From positions 1 to 64,000 of the forward strand of contig DASUFF010000141.1 of assembly GCA_036274695.1 (NCBI GenBank): a DNA stretch of 64,000 nucleotides, given 5' to 3'. Both the position numbers and the translations under genes were made by a program. The notes under the pieces are model-generated. The model was not told where the DNA came from. It made no database searches and saw only the letters and a list, made by a program, of their open reading frames with translations. This stretch comes from DASUFF01 sp036274695. Lineage in GTDB: Bacteria; UBA10199; JACPAL01; GCA-016699445. Shown piece after piece: positions 15,175-22,869 of this stretch (its first letter is position 1; the number at the start of each line of letters is the position of its first letter).

Positions 15175-16180
15175 GGCGAAGGGCCTTTCTTGCGGCCGCG
15201 ACGATCGTTTCGACCTGGGGAAGGGCCGCGTCCTCCAGGTGCTTGGCGTAAGGGAGCGGGACTTCGACGGTGCAGACTCTTTCCACCGGGGCCTTCAGGG
15301 AGGCGAAGGCGCCTTCCATGATCCGCGCCGAGATCTCCGCCGAAAGGCTTCCGCTCCGCCAGCCTTCGTCGACCACCACCGCCCGCCCGGTCTTCCGGAC
15401 GGTCTTCAAAATCGTCTCCGTGTCCAGGGGCCGCAGGACGCGAAGATCGACGACTTCCGCGGCGATGCCTTCCTTTTGAAGTTCGTCGGCGGCCGCGAGC
15501 GCCTTGAAGAGCATCGCGCCGTAGGCGACGAGGCTCAAGTCCTTTCCTTCGCGACGGACCGCGGCGCCGGTGATCGGCACGAGGCCCGCGTTCTCGGCGA
15601 TCTCTCCGGTCCTATTGTAGAGGCTCGCGTGTTCGAAGATGAGCGTCGGGTCGGGGTCGAGGAGGGCCGAGCCGAGCATGCCGCGCGCGTCTTCCAAGAC
15701 GGCGGGCGTCAAAATCTTCAGTCCCGGGATGTGTGCGTACCAGCCTTCGAGGCTGTGGGAATGCTGGGCGGCGAGCTGGCGTCCCGCGCCCGTGGCCATG
15801 CGGACGACGAGGGGCACGCTCAACTGTCCGCCCGACATGTGGCGGACCGTCGCGGCCACATTCATGATCTGATCCAGACAGAGCAGGCTGAAATTGACCG
15901 TCATGACCTCGACGATGGGGCGCATGCCTCCAAGGGCCGCGCCGATGCCGGCGCCCACGAAGGCCGATTCCGAGAGCGGTGTGTCCCGGATCCGTTCGGG
16001 CCCGAATTCCTTCAAAAATCCCAGGCTCACGGCGTAACTCCCGCCGTAGCGGCCCACGTCCTCGCCCATGAGGAAGACGCGCGGGTCGCCCAAGAGGGCC
16101 TCCCGGTGCGCGGCGCGCAAGGCCTCGCGGTAGGTGGTGGCCGCTTTCTTAGCCGGTGATGTGGGGCGTGACGACGTCAC
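15167..16180 (-). CDS. pdhB: 2-oxoacid (pyruvate-type) dehydrogenase E1 beta
   Basis: 337 residues, full-length transketolase-type beta subunit. It has 'VFLMGEDVGRYGGSYAVSLGFLKEFGPERIRDTPLSESAFVGAGIGAALGG', a TPP-binding region with conserved Glu, and C-terminal 'EGWRSGSLSAEISARI'. It pairs with E1 alpha upstream (32-bp overlap). Substrate could be pyruvate, acetoin or a branched-chain keto acid; the sequence type resembles PDH/acetoin dehydrogenase. Confidence 0.92.
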   Translation of the reverse strand: MTSSRPTSPAKKAATTYREALRAAHREALLGDPRVFLMGEDVGRYGGSYAVSLGFLKEFGPERIRDTPLSESAFVGAGIGAALGGMRPIVEVMTVNFSLLCLDQIMNVAATVRHMSGGQLSVPLVVRMATGAGRQLAAQHSHSLEGWYAHIPGLKILTPAVLEDARGMLGSALLDPDPTLIFEHASLYNRTGEIAENAGLVPITGAAVRREGKDLSLVAYGAMLFKALAAADELQKEGIAAEVVDLRVLRPLDTETILKTVRKTGRAVVVDEGWRSGSLSAEISARIMEGAFASLKAPVERVCTVEVPLPYAKHLEDAALPQVETIVAAARKALRHV

Positions 16181-17120
16181 GGATCAAATCCTCCACGGGT
16201 TCGAGGGTGCCTTCCTCGGCGTATTTCACGGATGCTTCGATCTCCGCGTCGATTTTCTTCTTCATAGCGGCCGACGCGGCCTCATCGAGCCAGCCCTGCA
16301 TTTTGAGAAAAGTCTCGAAGGCCGGCAGCGGGTCTTTTTTCTTCCACTCCTCGATCTCTTTTTTATCCCGGTACAGGTCCGGGTCGAACATCGAGTGGGC
16401 GCGGAACCGGTAGGTGCGGCATTCCAGAAAATACGGCCGCGCTTCTTCGCGGACGACGCGGATCGCCTTTTCCGCGGCCTCCGCCACGGCAAGCGGGTCC
16501 ATGCCGTCCACCGTTGCCGCTTCCACATGATAGCTCCGCGCCTTGAGCAATAGATCGACTTCCGCCTCCGAGCGGTCGATGCGCGTGCCCATCGCGTAGA
16601 GATTGTTTTCGCAGAGAAAGAGGACGGGGAGCTCCCACAGAGCGGCCAAGTTCATCGATTCATGAAACTCGCCCTCCGCCATGGCGCCTTCGCCGAAGAA
16701 ACAGGCGGTGACGTTTTTCCGCCCCTGCATCCGGTCGGCCAAGGCGAGTCCCGTGGAAAGGGGCAAGCCCCCGCCGACGATGGCGTTGCCGCCGTAGAAG
16801 CGGCGTCCGGCGTCGTAGAGATGCATCGAGCCGCCGCGCCCCTTGCTGCAGCCTTCGATCTTGCCGAACATTTCCGCCATGACGGCGTCCATGGGCGTTC
16901 CGCGCACCAAGATGTGCCCGTGCTCGCGATAGGTGGCGACGATCGCGTCCTCCGGTCGGAGCTGGGGAATGATCGCGGAGGCGACCGCCTCTTCGCCGAT
17001 ATAAAGGTGGAGAAAACCGCGGATCTTGGATTCCGTATAAAGCTCGGCGCAGCGTTCTTCGAACCGGCGAATTCGGGTCATCTGGCGGAAGATCTCCAGG
17101 CAGGAGGCGCGGCCCCTCAT
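16149..17120 (-). CDS. pdhA: 2-oxoacid (pyruvate-type) dehydrogenase E1 alpha
   Basis: 323 residues. The TPP/Mg motif reads 'FFGEGAMAEGEFHESMNLAALWELPVLFLCENN', and the phosphorylation-loop-like segment is 'YRFRAHSMFDPDLYR'. The start at 17120 overlaps the upstream ligase stop as ATGA. Together with E1 beta it decarboxylates a 2-oxo acid and acylates the lipoyl protein. No E3 gene is in the window, so a shared dihydrolipoamide dehydrogenase is needed. Confidence 0.93.
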   Translation of the reverse strand: MRGRASCLEIFRQMTRIRRFEERCAELYTESKIRGFLHLYIGEEAVASAIIPQLRPEDAIVATYREHGHILVRGTPMDAVMAEMFGKIEGCSKGRGGSMHLYDAGRRFYGGNAIVGGGLPLSTGLALADRMQGRKNVTACFFGEGAMAEGEFHESMNLAALWELPVLFLCENNLYAMGTRIDRSEAEVDLLLKARSYHVEAATVDGMDPLAVAEAAEKAIRVVREEARPYFLECRTYRFRAHSMFDPDLYRDKKEIEEWKKKDPLPAFETFLKMQGWLDEAASAAMKKKIDAEIEASVKYAEEGTLEPVEDLIRDVVTPHITG

Positions 17121-18847
17121 TTGGCCTCCTCGAGGGTGGAGAGGTCGCCTTCGGGGAGGCCCAGCTCGCGGGCCTTCAAGAGGCGTCTCAAGATCTTTCC
17201 GCTCTTGGTCTTCGGGAGGTCCTTGATGAAGTCGATCTCTTTGGGGGCGACGGCGGGCCCGAGACGGCGCCGTGCGAATCCCAAAAGGTCTTTCCGCAGG
17301 TCTTCGGTTTCGGCGACGCCGGGCTTGAGGCTCACGAAGGCCTTCACGACGGCGCCGATCACGGGATCGGGTTTGCCGATGACGCCGGCTTCGGAGACGG
17401 ACGGATGTTCCATGAGGGCGCTCTCCACCTCGAAGGGCCCGATCAAATGGCCGGCCGATTTGATGACGTCGTCGGAGCGGCCGACGAACCAATAGTACCC
17501 GTCCGCATCCCGGCGCGCCAGGTCGCCGGTGAAGTACCAGCCGTCGGCGAAACATTTTCGATACCTCTCGTCCTCGTTCAAATACCCGCGGAACATGGAA
17601 GGCCATCCGGTTTTCAAGACCAGTTCGCCCTGGGCGCCCGCTTCTTCGACGATCTCGGCCCGCCCGTCTTCCGAGCGGCGCGCGACGGCGGCGGCGATGC
17701 CGGGCAGGGGACGGCCCATCGAGCCGGGGCGGATGTCCATGGACGGAAAGTTCGCGATCATGATCCCGCCGGTCTCCGTCTGCCACCAGTTGTCGTGGAT
17801 CGGGAGCCCGAAGGCGTCGAGGCCCCACAGCACGGCCTCGGGGTTCAGGGGCTCGCCGACGCTCGCGATGAAACGGAGTTTCGAGAGATTTCGCCGTTTC
17901 GGCAGATCCGTCCCTCCGCGCATCATCATGCGGACGGCCGTGGGAGCCGTGTACCAGACGGTGACGCCTCGTTCTTCGAGGACGCGGTACCAGCGGTCGG
18001 CGTCGAATTCGCCCTCGTCCACGATCAACCTCACGCCGTTGGTGAGAGGAGAAATGATTCCGTAGGAGGTGCCGGTGACCCAGCCGGGATCGGCGGTGCA
18101 CCAGAAGACGTCGTCGTCGTGAAAATCGAGGGCGAGCAGGCCGGTCGCGTGATGGGCGACGACGGCTTCGTGCACATGGACGGCGCCCTTGGGCCGTCCG
18201 GTCGTTCCGCTGGTGAAGTGGAGGAGGGCCATATCCTGCGGATCGGTCGCGGGGATGTCGAATTCGGGGGATGCGGCGGTCAGGAGTTTTTCCCAGGCGG
18301 GACCGGTCAGGACCACCTCGCGGAGGGCGGGGAGATCGCCGCGGATCGCCGCCACTTTGCGTTCGTAGAAGGTCTCCGTCGTGACGAGGATCTTTCCCTC
18401 GCCCAGTTGAAGGCGCGTCTTCAAAGGCTCCGGGCCGAAAGCCGAGAAAAGAGGACAGAACACGGAGCCGTTTTTCAGGGCGCCCAGGAAGGCGATATAA
18501 AGTTCCGGCGTCCGGCCGAGGAGGGTGAAGACGCGGTCGCCTTTTCCGATGCCGAGATTTTTTAGGACGTCGGCGAATCGGTTGGATGCTTGATCGAGGG
18601 CCTTGTAGGTCCAATCTTCGACGCGTCCGTCTTTTCTTAAGAAAATGATCGCGGTTCGGTCGGCTTTGGGGCCTCGAGCGTGGCGGACGACGGCTTCGTG
18701 GGCGATGTTGAGTCCGCGGCCTCCGGGAAGTCCGTCCAGAAGCGTCCTTGCCTTGTCCCAGGAAAAGTCGCGGACCGATTCTTCATAGGAAAAGAGATTG
18801 GGCCGGATTCTCCACGTGCAGGGATCCTTGAGAATCGGCCTGGTCAT
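17117..18847 (-). CDS. Acetyl-CoA-synthetase-like AMP-forming acyl-CoA ligase
   Basis: 576 residues. ANL-superfamily motifs: P-loop 'TSGTTGRPKGAVHVH', 'NWWQTETGG', 'YFTGDLARRDADGYYWFVGRSDDVIKSAG', and the catalytic Lys in 'PKTKSGKILRR'. The 'WWQTETG' box is typical of the acetyl-CoA synthetase subgroup, though the protein is shorter than Acs (~650). It is predicted to activate acetate or another short acid with ATP and CoA. Its place in a keto-acid dehydrogenase operon suggests the two routes feed one acyl-CoA pool, or reload a released acid. Confidence 0.88.
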   Translation of the reverse strand: MTRPILKDPCTWRIRPNLFSYEESVRDFSWDKARTLLDGLPGGRGLNIAHEAVVRHARGPKADRTAIIFLRKDGRVEDWTYKALDQASNRFADVLKNLGIGKGDRVFTLLGRTPELYIAFLGALKNGSVFCPLFSAFGPEPLKTRLQLGEGKILVTTETFYERKVAAIRGDLPALREVVLTGPAWEKLLTAASPEFDIPATDPQDMALLHFTSGTTGRPKGAVHVHEAVVAHHATGLLALDFHDDDVFWCTADPGWVTGTSYGIISPLTNGVRLIVDEGEFDADRWYRVLEERGVTVWYTAPTAVRMMMRGGTDLPKRRNLSKLRFIASVGEPLNPEAVLWGLDAFGLPIHDNWWQTETGGIMIANFPSMDIRPGSMGRPLPGIAAAVARRSEDGRAEIVEEAGAQGELVLKTGWPSMFRGYLNEDERYRKCFADGWYFTGDLARRDADGYYWFVGRSDDVIKSAGHLIGPFEVESALMEHPSVSEAGVIGKPDPVIGAVVKAFVSLKPGVAETEDLRKDLLGFARRRLGPAVAPKEIDFIKDLPKTKSGKILRRLLKARELGLPEGDLSTLEEAK

Positions 18848-20130
18848 GGCCCGGACTTTCCGGCCGTCAGATAGAGGCGGAACCATTCCGCCGCCAGTCG
18901 TGCGGCTTCCTCCAACTTGCCCGGCTCCTCGAAGAGGTGCGTGGCGTTGGGGACGACGGCCAAGTCCTTGACGCCGCGCAGGGCGGCATAAGCGCTCTCG
19001 TTCATTTCGATCACGGCCTCGTCCCATCCGCCGACGATCAGCAGCGTCGCGGCCTTTACGCGCGAAAGCATCGGCATCGCCAGGTCCGGCCGGCCGCCCC
19101 GGGAGACGACGGCGCGGATCTTGTGGCCCATCTCGGCCGCGGCGATCAAGGCGGCCGCGGCGCCGGTCGAGGCTCCGAAGTAGCCGATCGGCAGACCGGC
19201 GACCTCCGGGCGCTTTTCCAGCCACTCCGTCGCCGTCGCGAGACGGCGGGCGAGCAGCGGGATGTCGAAACGGTTTTCATACGTGTCGTCTTCCGCGGGG
19301 GTCAGGAGATCGAAGAGGAGGGTCGCGAAACCCGCCTTGTGCAGGATGTCCGCGACGTACCGGTTTCGCGGGCTCAAGCGGCTGCTCCCGCTTCCGTGGG
19401 CGAAGAGGATGATGCCGTGCGCCTTCGGAGGGACCGTCAAGTTTCCGGGGAGGAGATGGCCGTCGACGGGGATGGCGACTTCCGGGTCTTCAGCGTCGCC
19501 GGAGGCGGCCTCTTTCAGGAGGGCGACGACCTCCTCGTCTTCCACTTGCCCGAAATCCTCGAAGAACTGGCCGACGGCGTAGAAGTCCCGCGGCGTCTCC
19601 AGGCAGACCACCTGATCGGCGTAGGGGCGGATCTTATCGACGTTCGACGGGGGAGCGACGGCCGCGGCGGCGATGAGGCGCGCCGGGTTTTTCTCGCGGA
19701 CCGACTTCAGGGCCGCGATCATCGTCGAGCCCGTGGCGATGCCGTCGTCGACCACGATGACGATCCGGCCCTTGGGGTCGACGGGGGGGCGGGCCTCGGT
19801 ATAGCGCCGGCGCCGTTCCCGCAGGACCTCCAGCTGCTCGCGCTTCTCCCGATCGAGATAATCGCGGGAAACACCGAGCGCGCGGGCGTAATCGGTCAGG
19901 AAGGTGTGGCCGTGTTCGTCGATCGAGCCGATCGCCAGCTCGGGTTGCATCGGGGCGCGGAGCTTCCGGACGAGCACCACGTCGGCCTCGCCCCCCAAGG
20001 CGTTCGCGATGACCCGCGCCATGGGCACGGCCCCCCGGGGGATCGCCAGGACAAGCGGGTTTTTCCCGCGGTACCGGATGAGCTCGCGGGCGAGCAAGGA
20101 AGCGGCCTGTTCGCGGTTTTGAAACGTCAT
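18844..20130 (-). CDS. Phosphoribosyltransferase - alpha/beta hydrolase fusion
   Basis: 428 residues. N-terminal PRTase domain (~1-210) has the PRPP loop 'IVIVVDDGIATGST' and an 'AIPRGAVPMA' start. The C-terminal dienelactone-hydrolase-like domain (~215-428) has nucleophile GASTG, Asp in 'VGGWDEAV' and His in 'NATHLFEEP', so the triad is complete. This fusion recurs near usp and anaerobic stress genes in other bacteria; its substrate is not established. Overlaps both neighbours as ATGA. Confidence 0.88.
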   Translation of the reverse strand: MTFQNREQAASLLARELIRYRGKNPLVLAIPRGAVPMARVIANALGGEADVVLVRKLRAPMQPELAIGSIDEHGHTFLTDYARALGVSRDYLDREKREQLEVLRERRRRYTEARPPVDPKGRIVIVVDDGIATGSTMIAALKSVREKNPARLIAAAAVAPPSNVDKIRPYADQVVCLETPRDFYAVGQFFEDFGQVEDEEVVALLKEAASGDAEDPEVAIPVDGHLLPGNLTVPPKAHGIILFAHGSGSSRLSPRNRYVADILHKAGFATLLFDLLTPAEDDTYENRFDIPLLARRLATATEWLEKRPEVAGLPIGYFGASTGAAAALIAAAEMGHKIRAVVSRGGRPDLAMPMLSRVKAATLLIVGGWDEAVIEMNESAYAALRGVKDLAVVPNATHLFEEPGKLEEAARLAAEWFRLYLTAGKSGP

Positions 20131-20369
20131 AAAGGGCCTTCGCGGCCTCCCTTAAGGCCGAGCAGGGACAGGATCAGAATGACGGCGTACATGACGAATC
20201 CGTAAACGCACACCGGCGGGCCGGGGATCGGGAAGGCCGCTTCGCCGCAGGAAACGCCTTCCATCCGAGACGCCGGACCGAAGAGTTCCTGGTATGAGAG
20301 ATACCCCGAAAATAGGAGTCCGGCCACAGATACGCCCGCGATCGCTTTTAAAGTCGTTCGTATTTTCAT
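20127..20369 (-). CDS. Small two-TM membrane protein with VKOR-like motif
   Basis: 80 residues, start overlapping the usp stop as ATGA and its own stop overlapping the PRTase start in the same way. Two hydrophobic helices flank 'VSCGEAAFPIPGPPVCVYGFVMYAV'. The C-x(n)-P-x-P..C-VYG-x-x-MY pattern is reminiscent of vitamin K epoxide reductase-like thiol oxidases, but the protein is only half their size and lacks the CxxC. Function unknown; a redox sensor or disulfide partner is possible. Confidence 0.65.
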   Translation of the reverse strand: MKIRTTLKAIAGVSVAGLLFSGYLSYQELFGPASRMEGVSCGEAAFPIPGPPVCVYGFVMYAVILILSLLGLKGGREGPL

Positions 20370-21283
20370 ACTTGAGTCTCCGTAAGGAATTTTCTCCGGT
20401 AGCCGGCGGCCGTTTTCGGACAATGGCTCAACACGGCGCAGGGGGCATACCGGACGACTTGTTCCGCGACGCCCCCCATGAGAAAGCGCGCCAGGCCGGA
20501 ACGGCTGTGGGTCGGGATGAGGATTAAGTCCGATTTCATGTCGGCGGCCGCGCGGCAGATCTGGTCGGCCGCCGGGCCCATGGGCAGGCAGTAGGTCATT
20601 TCCAGCTTGGGGTGGGCCTCTTTTAACGCCTCGAGTTTCTCCGCGGCCTCTTTTTCCCGCGGGGAGATGCCGTCGACCAAGTCCTCGGGCAAGGGGTAGG
20701 GGGGAGGACGGACGGCGTGGGGCACGGGGGTGATGGCGTGAATCAGGCAGAACTGCAAAGGGAGGGCGGCGGCGAGCGTCTCCGCCAATGCGAACGTCTC
20801 CTCCTCGGGGCCCGCGAAGTCCACCGGCAGCAGCACCGAACGGGGAGGCCACGCGGACGACCGGCGCGTCACCAGCACGGGCGACGGCGAGTGGCGGACG
20901 AGCTTTTCCGCCACGCTCCCCATGAGAACGTGAGGGAGGTCGCTTACGCCCGCGGTTCCCATCACCACCAGATCCGGCGCGTCTTTTTCGACAGCCGATA
21001 AAAGCGCCGCCACCGGTTTTCCTTCGAGCACTTCGATCTCGACACCGGCCGCGAGGGTCTCGCACCGATCGGGTACGACGGCCTTGAAAGCCGCTTCGAC
21101 CTGCGTCCGGATCCTCAAATCCGCTTCGTCGACCGTCCAGGAGTCCCCCTTCTCGGGCGACCACTCGAGGGTATGAACGACCTTGAGCCGCGAGCCGCAG
21201 AGGGCCGAAAGCCCGGCCGCCCATTCCAAGGCCATGAAGCTCGTGCGCGAGAGGTCGCAAAGGCTGAGGATTCTTTCGAACAC
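20366..21283 (-). CDS. Tandem universal stress protein, first gene of the PDH/ACP operon
   Basis: 305 residues if started at the GTG at 21283, which gives the family N-terminus '(V)FERILSLCDLSRTSFMAL', aligning with the other Usps here. An ATG at 21325 would add 14 untypical residues. Two Usp folds: the first ends 'GTAGVSDLPHVLMGSVAEKLV', the second 'PTHSRSGLARFLMGGVAEQVV', both ATP-loop-like. A -10-like TAAAAT ends at 21291, so the GTG would be almost leaderless. It heads a nine-gene overlapping operon down to the ACP. Confidence 0.85.
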   Translation of the reverse strand: MFERILSLCDLSRTSFMALEWAAGLSALCGSRLKVVHTLEWSPEKGDSWTVDEADLRIRTQVEAAFKAVVPDRCETLAAGVEIEVLEGKPVAALLSAVEKDAPDLVVMGTAGVSDLPHVLMGSVAEKLVRHSPSPVLVTRRSSAWPPRSVLLPVDFAGPEEETFALAETLAAALPLQFCLIHAITPVPHAVRPPPYPLPEDLVDGISPREKEAAEKLEALKEAHPKLEMTYCLPMGPAADQICRAAADMKSDLILIPTHSRSGLARFLMGGVAEQVVRYAPCAVLSHCPKTAAGYRRKFLTETQV

Positions 21284-21290
21284 AATTCCG

Positions 21291-21354
21291 ATTTTAGGAA
21301 ATCGGAGGAAAAACGGCCATGACATCGGCGAGACGGCGGCCTGATCTTCGTCAG
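21291..21354 (-). promoter_or_regulatory. Promoter region of the usp-PDH-ACP operon with Crp/Fnr-type site
   Basis: CTGATCTTCGTCAG is at 21341-21354. The best -10, TAAAAT, is at 21296-21291, placing +1 at 21284 and the site centre near -63.5, closer to a class I position. No good -10 lies at the class II distance. Confidence 0.4.
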
Positions 21355-21383
21355 GTTCGCGGTTTTCCGCGAGAGGAGTTCTT

Positions 21384-22166
21384 TTACGCGCCCGCCCTCG
21401 CGATGGTCTTCTTCAGGAGCAGGGAGAGGCCGAAGAGGAAGGCGTTGACCAGGATCATCGAAGGTCCCGCGGGGAAACCCGTTTGGCGATGCACCGACAG
21501 GCCGATCGCGCAGCTGGAGGCCCCGATGAAGAGGCTTCCGTAGGCGTATTGCCGCAGATTTCGGCTCACGTTTCTCGAGGCGGCGGCTGGGATGATCATC
21601 AACGCGCCGACCAAGAGCGTCCCCGTGACCTTCACTCCCAGCGAGACCACGGCCGCGATGGCCAGGAGGTAGAGCAGGTTGTATTTGCGGCCGGTGATTC
21701 CCTGGACGTGGGCCAGGTCCTCCGAAATGTTCAAGAGCATCATGCCCGGGTAGATGGATCGGACAAGAAGAAAAACGCCGAGAGAGATTAAGATGGAAAA
21801 TACCGCCGCCGGCGGCGAGACCTTCGAGACGTCGCCAATCAAGCTTTCCAGCAATTCGGGCTCGGGGACGATCAGGAAACCGATGGCCAAGCTGGTGACG
21901 AAGGCGATGCCGATCAAGGTTTCCATCCCCAACGAGGTTTTTCCGCCCAACTGCCAGACGAGGAGGATTCCCAGGAGGACGAACAAAAAGGCGCCGAGGC
22001 TCGGGTCGAAATGGAAGGCCAGCCCCAACCCCAGCCCGGGCAGGGCGACGTGGCCGAGCGCGTCCCCCGCGAGCGCCATCCGCTTGCTGATCATGAGGGA
22101 GCCCAAGTAGCCGCCTACCGCCCCGACGGCGATACTGACGGCCAGGCTGGAAAGCGAGTCATCCAT
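21384..22166 (-). CDS. Metal ABC transporter permease (ZnuB/MntB family)
   Basis: 260 residues, about eight hydrophobic segments. It has the ABC-3 family pattern, 'SKRMALAGDALGHVALPGLGLGLAF' near the N-terminus and 'VKVTGTLLVGALMIIPAAASRNV' in the second half. It is predicted to import Zn2+, Mn2+ or Fe2+ with the ATPase encoded just upstream (8-bp overlap). No periplasmic binding protein (ZnuA) gene is adjacent, so metal and direction are unconfirmed. Confidence 0.9.
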   Translation of the reverse strand: MDDSLSSLAVSIAVGAVGGYLGSLMISKRMALAGDALGHVALPGLGLGLAFHFDPSLGAFLFVLLGILLVWQLGGKTSLGMETLIGIAFVTSLAIGFLIVPEPELLESLIGDVSKVSPPAAVFSILISLGVFLLVRSIYPGMMLLNISEDLAHVQGITGRKYNLLYLLAIAAVVSLGVKVTGTLLVGALMIIPAAASRNVSRNLRQYAYGSLFIGASSCAIGLSVHRQTGFPAGPSMILVNAFLFGLSLLLKKTIARAGA

Positions 22167-22860
22167 GGTCGTGTAGGAAATACTTGGTCCCCTTTCCGAA
22201 GACCTCCTGCAGATTGGCGGGCGTGAGGATCTCCGTCGGGGGGCCGAAGCAGATCATTTTTTTGTTGAGGCAGAGGATGTTCGTCGCCTGACGGTAGACG
22301 GCCGTCAGCTCGTGCGTGACCAGAAGGACCGTGAGCCGTCTCTCTTTCTGAACTTTTTGCAAAAGTTCGTAGACGGTCTCCTCGCCGCCGACGTCGATGC
22401 CGGCCATCGGCTCGTCGAAGAGGAGGGCATTGGGATCGCCTGCCAAGGCCCAGGCGATCAACACCCTTTGAAACTGGCCGGAGGAAATCTTCCCGATCTC
22501 CCTTTTTAGAAAAGAGGGATCTTCGATTCCGACCTGTTGCAAGACCTTCGCCGCTTCCGCCGGGCCGATGCGCTTCAATCCGAAAAATTCTTGCACGGTC
22601 ACGGGCAAGTCCTTGTCGAGAGGCACCCGCTGCGGCACGTAGCCGATCACGACGTCCTCACTCCAAGTCACCTCTCCCCGATGCGGAAGAAGTCCGGCCA
22701 GTGCCTTCAAGAGGATCGTTTTGCCGGCCCCGTTCGGCCCCAAAATGACGAGTGTCTGGCCGCGGTCGACGCTGAAATCGATTCCTTCCAGAATCGGTTC
22801 GCCGTCCAAGGAGACGCTTAGGTTTTTGACCGTTAGAATTTTTCCCATGCGCCGTGCCAT
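22159..22860 (-). CDS. Metal ABC transporter ATP-binding protein (ZnuC family)
   Basis: 233 residues. Walker A GPNGAGKT, signature 'ISSGQFQRVLIAWALA' (SSGQ rather than LSGGQ), Walker B 'ALLFDEPMAGID', H-loop 'LLVTHE'. The start may be the ATG at 22860 or at 22848; the upstream gap to the divergent kinase gene is only 9-21 bases, so the promoters of both must lie in or overlap the neighbouring coding sequence. Forms a transporter with the downstream permease. Confidence 0.9.
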   Translation of the reverse strand: MARRMGKILTVKNLSVSLDGEPILEGIDFSVDRGQTLVILGPNGAGKTILLKALAGLLPHRGEVTWSEDVVIGYVPQRVPLDKDLPVTVQEFFGLKRIGPAEAAKVLQQVGIEDPSFLKREIGKISSGQFQRVLIAWALAGDPNALLFDEPMAGIDVGGEETVYELLQKVQKERRLTVLLVTHELTAVYRQATNILCLNKKMICFGPPTEILTPANLQEVFGKGTKYFLHDHG

Positions 22861-22869
22861 AATAGCACA

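Noticed and set aside
14294..16159. 621-codon plus-strand frame opposite the E1/E2 genes
   Set aside because: It is antisense to genes with intact catalytic motifs; composition is Arg/Gly/Asp-rich noise.
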